Origin: Trichocoleus sp.
Lineage (GTDB): Bacteria > Cyanobacteriota > Cyanobacteriia > Elainellales > Elainellaceae
Direction of reading: 5' to 3'
Assembly: GCA_036702865.1 (NCBI GenBank)
Contig: DATNQD010000086.1
Location: forward strand, 62,001 to 126,000
DNA length: 64,000 bases
Under the pieces are notes generated by a model, which was not told the origin of the DNA, ran no database searches, and worked only from the letters and a program-made list of their open reading frames with translations. Every line of letters starts with the position of its first letter. The first letter of the stretch is position 1. The translations under genes and the position numbers were made by a program. Below are positions 9,227-18,000 of the stretch, one piece after another.

Positions 9227-10339
9227 TTATTTGCGCTGCCCAGAAGCTTGCGCCCCTTCATCAAAAGGCAGACCGAAAATTTGGCAGAAGATTTTTTGTA
9301 CCTTATAACCAGAATCGATCGACTCCAGAGGGTCTTTCCGCAGACGGTGACGCAGCGCCATCACAATCACCCGCTGAATGTCATCAACCGTTACTTCCTT
9401 CCGTCCTTCCAGGGCTGCCAGAGCCTTTGCAGTTCGGTTGGTCACAATGTCGCCGCGCAGACCATCAACATCTAACTCGGCGCAAACCTGAGAAATCTTG
9501 ATCTTGAGATCTTGATCGATCGTCACAGAAGGCAGCAGCGTTTGGGCATTGACGAGTTTCTGTTGCAGTTCAGACTGTTTCGCTTCGTAATGTTCCAGGA
9601 AAGTATCTGGATTTTGATCAAAATCCGATCGCTGTTCTACAATCTCGACGCGCAGAACCGGATCTTTCACGGTGCGAATTTCGGCGTGCAGCCCAAAGCG
9701 ATCGAGCAATTGAGGACGCAGTTCTCCCTCTTCTGGGTTGCCAGAACCAACGAGCACAAATCTTGCTGGGTGGCGAATTGAGATACCTTCCCGTTCCACC
9801 GTATTCCAGCCAGAAGCAGCCGAGTCAAGCAGCACGTCAACGAGGTGATCATCGAGCAGGTTGACCTCATCCACATAAAGGATGCCCCGATTTGCTTGTG
9901 CCAGCAGCCCCGGTTCAAAGGCTTTGACGCCCTCAGATAAGGCTTTTTCAATGTCGATCGTGCCGCACACCCGGTCTTCGGTTGCACCCAGAGGCAGGTC
10001 AATCATCGTGACTTTTTTCTTTGCCGCTTGAATGGGTTCTCCGGCTTCGACCTGTTGCTTCACCAGATCGCTCATTAAGCTGACATCAGTGGGATGGCTG
10101 TTGAAGGGATCGCCTGCAACCACGTCAATTTCGGGCAGTACGTCTGCCAGGGCGCGAATCGTGGTGGATTTGCCCGTCCCCCGATCGCCCATGATCATGA
10201 CCCCACCAATCTTGGGATCAATGACGTTCAACAGCAACGCCAGTTTCATTTCTTCTTGACCAACGATCGCCGTAAATGGGAAGACCGCACGACGGCTTGC
10301 CGTTTTTGCAGAGGGGCTGACTGAAACAGTAGGACTCAC
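9227..10339 (-). CDS. chlI: Magnesium chelatase ATPase subunit I
   Basis: ChlI is the AAA+ ATPase subunit that, with ChlD and ChlH, inserts magnesium into protoporphyrin IX at the first committed step of chlorophyll synthesis. The 370-residue length is typical of cyanobacterial ChlI. Visible features are the family start [16 protein letters not shown], Walker [10 protein letters not shown], Walker [11 protein letters not shown] and the sensor-type [19 protein letters not shown] segment with its arginine finger region. The start is a GTG. The next in-frame Met lies inside the conserved core, so no better start is available. It is a single-gene unit with its own terminator. Confidence 0.97.
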   Translation of the reverse strand: MSPTVSVSPSAKTASRRAVFPFTAIVGQEEMKLALLLNVIDPKIGGVMIMGDRGTGKSTTIRALADVLPEIDVVAGDPFNSHPTDVSLMSDLVKQQVEAGEPIQAAKKKVTMIDLPLGATEDRVCGTIDIEKALSEGVKAFEPGLLAQANRGILYVDEVNLLDDHLVDVLLDSAASGWNTVEREGISIRHPARFVLVGSGNPEEGELRPQLLDRFGLHAEIRTVKDPVLRVEIVEQRSDFDQNPDTFLEHYEAKQSELQQKLVNAQTLLPSVTIDQDLKIKISQVCAELDVDGLRGDIVTNRTAKALAALEGRKEVTVDDIQRVIVMALRHRLRKDPLESIDSGYKVQKIFCQIFGLPFDEGAQASGQRK

Positions 10340-10548
10340 AGGACTACAACAAATTATGAATGACCGTTATTTATTGTGACACAACGTGAGGGGTATGAAG
10401 GACGAGAGACAAAGGATAAAGCAATATTAAGTTTCCTATCCCTACCCTTATTCCCCAATTCCCGTTCCCTACGCTCTCCCCCCACTCCCCACTACCTAAT
10501 ATAAAATTGCCTTTGTGAAAGCAGCGAGTGAAAGCAGCGAGGTGGATT

Positions 10549-11376
10549 ATGGCAAGTCAGGCTCCGATTCCAGTGGTAGTGAATGGTGCAGCAGGGAAAA
10601 TGGGTCGTGAGGTGGTCAAGGCGGTTGCGGGAGCGCCAGACATGACGCTTGTGGGGGCGATCGATCGCAACCCGGCGTTGGTCGGTCAGGATATTGGCGA
10701 AGTGATTGGCTGTGGCGCTTTAGAAGTACCAATTCTGACAGATTTGGAAGCGACGCTGGCAATGGCAGCACAGGAAAAGCAGCTTGGCGTGATGGTGGAT
10801 TTTACGCATCCTGACTCTGTGTATGACAATGTGCGGGCTGCGATCGCCTATGGAATTCGTCCGGTGATTGGCACAACAGGTCTGAGTCCAGCACAGATTA
10901 GTGAGTTGGCAGAGTTTGCTGATAAAGCGAGTACAGGTTGCTTGATTATTCCCAATTTTTCGATCGGTGTTGTTCTGCTCCAACAAGCGGCAATTCAAGC
11001 ATCCCAATATTTCGATCACGTTGAGATTATTGAACTGCATCACAACCAGAAAGCGGATGCACCCAGCGGCACAGCGATTCAAACGGCACAATTACTAGAA
11101 GAGTTTGGGAAACTGTTTAATCCGCCACAGGTCGAGGAGACTGAAAAATTACCGGGAGCGAGAGGCACATCAACCGAATCAGGTATCCGAATTCACAGCG
11201 TTCGATTACCAGGATTGATTGCTCATCAAGAAGTTCTGTTTGGTGCACCAGGGCAGCTTTATACCTTGCGGCATGATACGAGCGATCGGGCTTGCTATAT
11301 GCCAGGGGTGCTGCTGGCAATTCGGAAAGTGATTCAATTGAAACAATTGATCTATGGCTTAGAGAAGATCCTTTAG
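10549..11376 (+). CDS. dapB: 4-hydroxy-tetrahydrodipicolinate reductase
   Basis: DapB reduces 4-hydroxy-tetrahydrodipicolinate with NAD(P)H in the diaminopimelate/lysine pathway, so it feeds peptidoglycan and protein synthesis. The N-terminal Rossmann motif VNGAAGKMG binds the cofactor, and the [15 protein letters not shown] segment holds the catalytic His and Lys. I chose the ATG at 10549 (275 residues) because a GAGG lies 8 bases upstream and the protein then begins in the usual way just before the Rossmann strand. A GTG at 10528 would add seven residues. The gene stands alone between chlI (divergent) and a non-coding stretch. Confidence 0.96.
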   Translation: MASQAPIPVVVNGAAGKMGREVVKAVAGAPDMTLVGAIDRNPALVGQDIGEVIGCGALEVPILTDLEATLAMAAQEKQLGVMVDFTHPDSVYDNVRAAIAYGIRPVIGTTGLSPAQISELAEFADKASTGCLIIPNFSIGVVLLQQAAIQASQYFDHVEIIELHHNQKADAPSGTAIQTAQLLEEFGKLFNPPQVEETEKLPGARGTSTESGIRIHSVRLPGLIAHQEVLFGAPGQLYTLRHDTSDRACYMPGVLLAIRKVIQLKQLIYGLEKIL

Positions 11377-11834
11377 TGCCTGAGTCGGGGATTGGGCAAG
11401 GAAAGTTGTACCAGTTCCCGATTAATTGTTTTGGATGTTGTTTTGGATGTTGTTTTGAATGTTTCTTTGAATGTTATGGAATGAAGATAGTAAGGAGGAA
11501 GCAGGGTTGCACGATCCAATATTTCAGTTCGAAGCAAGCATTATTTTTGCGACGATCGCTTCACGATTTCGACTCATTTTTTCCAAATTTTAATATTTTC
11601 ACGATTTATCCCAAAATTCATCCAAATCTTCAAGGCTCTTATATCATGATTAAATATTAGTTCTCTGCTTGCTCAACAACATTTTTCTCAAAACTTTTAC
11701 TTTTCAAATCTCTGTAGCATTCAGCCTCGATCGCACTCAACAGCAACCAAACTTTCTCTAGGGATTGCATTCGCTTTGAGAATTTGTTGCTTCTGACTAA
11801 GCTTCAGCACTGATCGCTCCATTCACCAGAGTTT
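11377..11834 (+). other. Non-coding spacer between dapB and the CHAT gene
   Basis: No supported gene. It begins with a 12-bp tandem repeat (annotated separately) and continues as A+T-rich DNA with scattered CGATCG sites. A promoter for the CHAT-domain gene is expected in the last 150 bases, but I cannot assign its elements. Confidence 0.4.
11429..11476 (+). repeat. 12-bp tandem repeat, four units
   Basis: Two perfect copies of TTTTGGATGTTG (11429-11440, 11441-11452) are followed by two diverged copies (TTTTGAATGTTT at 11453-11464, CTTTGAATGTTA at 11465-11476). It lies 52 bp after the dapB stop. It resembles the short tandemly repeated sequences common in cyanobacterial spacers; no function is evident. 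Confidence 0.75.
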
Positions 11835-13214
11835 ATGAAATTTCTTCGATGGATTCTAGTTTTTGTTCTCGCGATCGGCTGTACGATCGGTTTTTCACTG
11901 CCGCTTCATGCCCAAAATCCCGCTTCCCCAGTACCTTCTAGCGATGAAAGCTCACTTTCGGTGCTCCGGTTTGATCCAGAAAGATTTAAAGCAACGCTTG
12001 ATCAGGGAAGGATTGCCGAAGCAGTCGGTTTGCTAGAACGGGGATGGAATCAGCAGTATGAGACGTACTATGAGGAAAAGCTCAGAAGCCAGCTTTTAAG
12101 TACTGATGAAATTGCAACAAGTTTAACCAGAATTACAGCTTTAACTGGAAAGCGGACGGCATTAATCTACGCTATCTCACTCCCAAATGCGCTAGAGGTC
12201 ATTCTGCTGCTGCCCAACGGACAGTTAAGCCACCATCGAATTGCTGATGCGAATGAAACCGCACTAACAGAAACGCTGCGGATTTATCGTACTGGAATTG
12301 CCAACGTTAATAGTCAACCGAATGACTATTTGCCAGCAGCTCAGCAGATTTATCGCTGGCTCATTGCCCCACTACAGTCAGATTTAAAGGCACAGCAGAT
12401 CGATAACTTAATTTTCTGCCTGGGTAAAGGCTTGAGAAGCGTGCCAATGGCGGCTCTGCATGATGGTCAGCAGTTTCTCGTTGAGCAGTATAGTTTAGGC
12501 ATAATTCCGGCATTCAACTTGCTCGATCGCAACCCATCGAGGCTGTTAGGGACAAGAGTTTTGGCAATGGGTGCTTCTCAGTTTCAAACAGAGACGCCTT
12601 TGCCTGCCGTCCCGATCGAAATTAATGCAGTCCGTGATTTATGGCAGGGAGAATCCTGGTTAAATCAGTCTTTCACTGTAGAACAACTGAACGCCAGACG
12701 ATCGGTCTATCCTTTTGGCATCATTCACCTAGCAACTCATGCAGCTTTTGCACCCGGTTCAGTTCAAAAGTCTTACATCCAGTTTTGGGACCAGGAATTG
12801 CGGCTTGATCAACTGAGCGAAATGAACTTACGGTTACCCGTTGTGCAACTGCTGGTTTTGAGTGCTTGTCGGACAGCATTGGGCGATCCAAATGCAGAAC
12901 TCGGCTTCGCTGGGCTGGCAGTCCAATCAGGGGCAAAGGCAGCCTTGGCAAGCCTCTGGTCGGTCAGTGATGCGGGAACGCTAGCAATGATGGTGAGTTT
13001 CTATCAGCAGCTCAAAACAGCCCCAATCAAGGCAGAGGCTCTGCAACAAACTCAATTAGCAATGCTGCGTAGACAACTTCATATGCAGAGTGCCCCCGTT
13101 CAACGCGCGATCGAAAAAGCCCCTTTATCAGCCGACTTACAGGACGCGATCGAGAGTGACCTATCCCACCCTTATTACTGGGCAGCATTTACGATGATTG
13201 GTAATCCCTGGTAG
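11835..13214 (+). CDS. Secreted CHAT-domain (caspase-like) protein without TPR repeats
   Basis: This 459-residue protein begins with a signal peptide (basic MKFLR, a hydrophobic stretch, then LPLHAQ near residue 27). The C-terminal half is a CHAT domain with the catalytic pair in HLATHAAF (His) and LSACRTALG (Cys), followed by the family's GFAGLAVQSGAKAALASLW segment and a terminal YYWAAFTMIGNPW. Cyanobacterial CHAT proteins usually carry long TPR arrays; here the region before the CHAT domain (about 40-180) has none that I can see. It is predicted to be a cysteine-peptidase-like enzyme exported to the periplasm. Its substrate and partners are unknown, and neighbouring genes give no hint. Both catalytic residues are present, so activity is plausible. 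Confidence 0.88.
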   Translation: MKFLRWILVFVLAIGCTIGFSLPLHAQNPASPVPSSDESSLSVLRFDPERFKATLDQGRIAEAVGLLERGWNQQYETYYEEKLRSQLLSTDEIATSLTRITALTGKRTALIYAISLPNALEVILLLPNGQLSHHRIADANETALTETLRIYRTGIANVNSQPNDYLPAAQQIYRWLIAPLQSDLKAQQIDNLIFCLGKGLRSVPMAALHDGQQFLVEQYSLGIIPAFNLLDRNPSRLLGTRVLAMGASQFQTETPLPAVPIEINAVRDLWQGESWLNQSFTVEQLNARRSVYPFGIIHLATHAAFAPGSVQKSYIQFWDQELRLDQLSEMNLRLPVVQLLVLSACRTALGDPNAELGFAGLAVQSGAKAALASLWSVSDAGTLAMMVSFYQQLKTAPIKAEALQQTQLAMLRRQLHMQSAPVQRAIEKAPLSADLQDAIESDLSHPYYWAAFTMIGNPW

Positions 13215-13358
13215 TAAACCTACAGCCTACAGAGATCCGGCTATCAGCCTGAAGCCACGCTCTGAAATCGGGCTATCACGACCCCTATTTCTTGCCTTCC
13301 CCAACTTGCCTAATAACTCGCTTGCTCAGGAAGCCTTTCTATCCTGCATAAATATTCT

Positions 13359-13372
13359 GTAGCAAAATATAC
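13359..13372 (+). promoter_or_regulatory. Candidate NtcA-binding site upstream of the HPP gene
   Basis: The sequence matches the NtcA consensus GTA-N8-TAC exactly (GTA at 13359-13361, TAC at 13370-13372). A TATGAC that could serve as -10 begins 24 bases later (13397), close to the 22-23 base spacing of NtcA-activated class II promoters. The start codon of the HPP-family gene is at 13447. The motif is short and can occur by chance; its value lies in the match with the function of the downstream family. Confidence 0.5.
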
Positions 13373-13446
13373 GGTTTGTTGCTTTTTTTAAGGTTTTATG
13401 ACATTCTGTAATGAATTTGATGGGCTGTTCTAGGGTTTCTTGAGCG

Positions 13447-14043
13447 ATGCGAAATATAGTATCAAGAAGACAATCGAGGAGAACGATCGGCTTCTCTTTT
13501 ACTCGTGCTGTTTCCCTGTTGCGGCAGCGCCTAACTCATCTGCGTTCTGCCCAATTTCACGGCAGCCCAGTGTATCAACCTGCCTTTGATTTACAGCACA
13601 TCCTGTTTTCATATATCGGTAGCTTCATTGGCATTGCAGCCCTTGCCTGTTTGTCTACTAAAAGCGGCTATCCGCTCATCGCTGCTCCGTTTGGCGCAAC
13701 CGCCGTATTAGTTTTTGGGGTTCCAGATAGTCCACTCGCGCAGCCTCGGAATGTGATTGGGGGAAACTTAATTGCGGCAATTGTTTGTGTTGTCTCAATT
13801 CATTTGTTTGGGACATCGCCTTGGGTTATGGCATTTGCAGTTGCCACCGCTATTAAACTCATGCAGTTTACAAAAACTCTTCACCCACCTTCTGGTGCAG
13901 TTGCGCTTTTGGGAGTTTTGAGTCACGCATCCTGGGAATTTATTTTGACGCCAGTGTTGATAGGCTCGATCATAATTGTCCTTTGTACGATCCTGTACAA
14001 TAACCTCGTGCCGGGACGATCGTATCCGAAGCATTGGCTTTAG
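13447..14043 (+). CDS. HPP-family integral membrane protein, possible nitrite/nitrate transporter
   Basis: This 198-residue protein has a basic N-terminal tail of about 45 residues and then four to five membrane helices. The name-giving motif is present in LHPPSGAVALLG, and PFGATAVLVFGVP and QPRNVIGGN are also typical of the family. HPP proteins of cyanobacteria and chloroplasts have been shown to move nitrite across membranes. An NtcA-type box about 75 bp upstream fits nitrogen control and supports that role here. No nitrate-assimilation genes lie beside it. The family is certain; the substrate is inferred. Confidence 0.9.
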   Translation: MRNIVSRRQSRRTIGFSFTRAVSLLRQRLTHLRSAQFHGSPVYQPAFDLQHILFSYIGSFIGIAALACLSTKSGYPLIAAPFGATAVLVFGVPDSPLAQPRNVIGGNLIAAIVCVVSIHLFGTSPWVMAFAVATAIKLMQFTKTLHPPSGAVALLGVLSHASWEFILTPVLIGSIIIVLCTILYNNLVPGRSYPKHWL

Positions 14044-14129
14044 GGGCATCACTTGGTATAGGTATAGCAAGCCAAAAAAAGCGGCACGACGATTGCACCT
14101 CCCAAGCATTCATTGCTAATTTTTATCCC

Positions 14130-14435
14130 TTAAGCAAGGCAGGGAAAAGCGGCAAATTCTCGCTGACGGTGCAGTTGGATCTGCAAATCACGCCAGTGTG
14201 CCTCTGCCAGATTGGGCAGTACCAGATGGACAGAACCAACCCGCGACTCTAGACCGAAACCGATCGCCCGCATTCCTGCCCGGAGAGCAGCTTCAATCCC
14301 GGATTCCGCATCTTCAACCACGAGGCAAGTAGTCGGTTCCAGTCCAAACAGTTTTGCAGCATGAAGAAAGACATCGGGCGCGGGTTTTGAGTGAGCTACG
14401 CTATTTCCATCAGCAATTGCATCGATCGCACTCAT
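14130..14435 (-). pseudogene. C-terminal remnant of a HAD-family beta-phosphoglucomutase
   Basis: The 101 residues match only the last part of beta-phosphoglucomutase-type HAD hydrolases. [12 protein letters not shown] carries the motif III Lys, and [17 protein letters not shown] carries the motif IV acidic residue and conserved loop. The catalytic Asp-x-Asp motif I and the cap domain, about 110-120 residues, are missing. A TAA stop lies two codons before the first Met. The 590 bp upstream on this strand show no recognisable N-terminal part. The frame is otherwise intact and ends at a normal place, so the gene seems to have lost its 5' part by deletion rather than by point mutation. It cannot be an active mutase as it stands. 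Confidence 0.75.
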
Positions 14436-15025
14436 TCGTTAATTGCCTATTCGTTTTGCATCGTTACCAGTAGCGTTCCCCTTCATCAAAAACGTGAACG
14501 ATTTTAGTACTGAGCCGGGTGATCGATTGGCAGAGAAAAGATCAGCCTATACTGAGTCAGAAACTGGCTTGACGAAATCCATGTAAAGAAATTGGAGTTG
14601 GGCAGTGATTGGATTCCTGCAATAGAGCGTTTCAAGCATCTGTTTCACGGGCGTAGGGCTACCTTCAGCGATCGACATTAAGTACGGAAAGTACAAAAAT
14701 TATTACTACATCAAGTCCAACGGTGCTTAGTTCGCTGCCTATTGGTTCACTAATTGTCATGTATATTTTTTGTTCTACAAGTCTTATTTAAAACTGTTCA
14801 CAATCCATCCTGCCTAAAGTACTTTACACCTGCTGTTCTTTGGTTAATTCAGCTAAGATAGGCCCTACCTTTAGATAGATGCATTCTCGATTATTTTTAC
14901 TCGATCGACCCCGCCCCTAACGGCTCAATTTTTAGCCGCTAAGTTTTTGTCACATTTGATACTTTGCCCCATGGATCGTGAATACTGCTGGTTAGAGGTT
15001 CCACCTAAAATCCTGTTGTTGTACT
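14436..15025. other. 590-bp spacer upstream of the Cph2-like gene
   Basis: No clear gene. One 43-codon frame on the minus strand (14547-14678) is listed separately. The plus-strand promoter of the phytochrome gene must be in the right half, which is A+T-rich. No strong ribosome-binding site is visible before the ATG at 15026. Confidence 0.4.
14547..14678 (-). CDS. Possible 43-residue small ORF
   Basis: An uninterrupted frame runs from ATG (14678) to TAG (14547), starting MSIAEGSPTPVKQ and ending FVKPVSDSV. The composition looks protein-like and codon use is ordinary, but there is no good ribosome-binding site and I recognise no family. It lies upstream of the truncated phosphoglucomutase remnant on the same strand, so it could also be debris of the same decayed locus. 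Confidence 0.2.
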   Translation of the reverse strand: MSIAEGSPTPVKQMLETLYCRNPITAQLQFLYMDFVKPVSDSV

Positions 15026-18000
15026 ATGGCTCACACTCCCAATCCATCCAACTCTGATCAAGCGATCGAGCCGGGAAACTCTTTGAATCAGACAATGGAA
15101 CGAATCCGCCAGTCTTCTAATTTGCAGGAAACCCTGGAGACGACGGTTCTGGAGATTCAGCGCTTCTTAAAAGTCGATCGCGTCAAAGTGTATCGCTTTG
15201 CTCCGGACGGGACAGGCGAGGTGATTGCCGAATCAATTCAAAACGGACAACTCCCCACGCTCAAAGGGCTGCATTTCCCCGCCAGTGATATTCCACCACA
15301 AGCCAGAAACCTGTTGATTCAGGCACAGCAGCGAGTCGTGATCGATGTGGTTTCTCAGCGCAAAACGCTCAGTCGGCATAATCCCTTTGGGACAGGGACA
15401 ACCAGCAGCAATGCAGATGACATTCGCTACAGCCCAGTGGATATCTGTCATCTCAAATATCTCAATGCAATGGGGGTTGCGGCTTCGCTAACGGTGCCAA
15501 TTCTTTATCAAAACCAGCTCTGGGGGTTGCTCGCAGCTCATCACACCCAACCCCGATCGTTCTCTGAGCCAGAATTGCAGATCGTTCAAATCCTGGTGGA
15601 TCACCTGCCGATCGCAATTGCTCAATCCGAGCTATTTGAACAGACGCGCCAACAGGCTCTTCAAGAAACCGCCATTTCTGAACTGAATGCGCTACTTCAC
15701 TCAGGGGAAGCCGTAGCGGAGTTGCGTCAGGCAGCGCTTGAACAAATTACCAAATCTCTGCAAGCAACAGGCGGCAGGCTCTATTTAATGGCAGACCCGA
15801 CGGGACATCCAGCCCAGATCTACACTTGGGGCGAACAACCAGAAGGGACATACCTGGAAGAACAGATTGCCTGGCAACAGTTTTTGGGATGGCAAGCGCT
15901 TGCACCCAATCAACGTTGGGCAGAGGTTCAATGCTGTACGATCGCAGATTGGGCACAGGATCAAGCCCTACAGCCTTTAACAGTGGCATTTGAGTCAACT
16001 CGAATCAAGTCTTTATTAGTTGTGCCGTTGCAATATCAGCAGCAGCAAGTCGGTTGTTTAACCCTGTTTCGATCGGAGTTTGAAACTTCTAGGCTTTGGG
16101 CAGGTCGCTGGAGTGCTGATGAACGCAACAGGAAGCCACGGCAGTCGTTTGAAGCTTGGCGCGAACAGCAAGTTGGTCAAACGCCGCAGTGGACAGCAGG
16201 AGAAATGAGGCTGGCGCAGGCACTAGGGCTACGTTTCTATATTTCAGTCATACAGCAGCGGGTCGAAAGTCTTTTGCGGCAGCATAACTCTCACGATTTG
16301 CTCACCGGATTACCCAATCGGTTGCTCTGTGAAGAACTGCTGTCACTGTCGCTGGTCAATTTGCATCAGCAAGGCAGAATGCTTGCCGTCATCCTTCTTG
16401 ATCTCGATCGCTTCAAAACCATTAACGATACGCTGGGTCATGCTGTAGGCGATCGGCTGTTGCAGCAAGTGTCAGAGCGGCTAAAGACCTGCCTCAAAGA
16501 AGGCGATACGCTTGCCCGCTGGGGCAATGATGAGTTTACCCTGCTGCTGCCCATTCAATGCGCTGATGATGCAGTTCAGGTTGCCCAAACCCTTCTGATG
16601 ATGCTGAGCCACCCATTCCGCGTTGATAAGCAGGAGTTTCACCTCACTGCCAGTATTGGCGTCGCCCTCGCCCCCTACGACGGTGGGGATGCTGAAACGT
16701 TGCTCAAACATGCCGATGCGACCTTAAACCGCAGCAAGCAGCAGGGACAGAATAACTATCTGCTTTATACTCCAGTGATGAATACTTTGGCGCTGGAACG
16801 ATTGGTGCTTGGCAACAGCCTCTATCGGGCGATCGACCAGCAGCAGTTTTTGCTGCACTATCAGCCGCAAGTTGACCTGAAAACGGGACAGATCATCGGC
16901 ATGGAAGCCTTGGTGCGCTGGCAGCATCCAGAAATTGGGCTAGTCTCGCCCCAACAATTTATTCCATTGGCAGAAGAAACAGGATTGATTTGTGCGATCG
17001 GGGAATGGGTTTTGCAAACGGCTTGTGCCCAAAATCGTGCCTGGCAAGTTGCAGGGTTGCCCCCCATTCGCATTGCAGTTAACTTGTCTGCAAAACAGTT
17101 TCAACAGCAAGATCTGGTGCCAACGATCGTGCGGATTCTCCGAGAAACAAAACTAGAGCCGCATTATCTTGAGCTGGAAATTACGGAAAGCCTGGTGATG
17201 CAGGATATGGGCTATGCGATTACAGCTCTCCGAGAACTGCAAGCCTTGGGTGTTTCCATTGCAATTGATGATTTTGGGACAGGCTATTCTTCGCTGGCGT
17301 CACTAATGCATTTTCCGCTGAATGCGCTGAAGATTGACCGATCGTTTGTTCAGTGTTTGATCCAGCAGACCAGCAACGTGGCAATTGTTACAGCCATTAT
17401 TTCTCTAGGGCATGGGCTTAACTTGAAACTGATTGCAGAAGGCGTCGAAACGGTTGAACAACTGGAGTTTCTTCGATTGGCAAATTGCGATGTCGTTCAA
17501 GGTTACTGGTTTAGTCAGCCGCTACCGCTTGACCAGGCAACGCAGTTCTTGCAACAAAAGTTTTCTCGAACGAGCCAAGCTGCCCTTTCTACCGCTCAAG
17601 CGCTCATTCCTCTCCCTCAGAATGAACGGCAAAGAGTAGCGGCTCTCCGTCAATATCAAATTCTAGATACTCCGGCTGAAGCTGCATTTGATGATCTCAC
17701 TCATCTAGCGGCGCAAATCTGCCAAACGCCTTTTGCCTGGATCTCGTTTGTGGATGAAGAACGGCAGTGGTTAAAGTCGCGATTTGGCATTGAAATTACT
17801 GAAACACCCCGATCGATCGCCTTCTGTGCCCATACCATTCTGCACTCCACCCTTTGGATAATTCCTGATACGATCGCTGATCCCCGCTTTGCCAACCATC
17901 CTTTCGTTCTCTCTTCTCCTCACTTGCGCTTCTATGCAGCAATGCCGTTGATTGACCAACAGGGGTTTGCGATCGGAGCGCTTTGTGTTGCCGATCGGGT

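Noticed and set aside
11292-11660. 122-residue frame overlapping the end of dapB
   Set aside because: Out of frame with dapB; its C-terminal half is just the translated tandem repeat and A+T-rich spacer.
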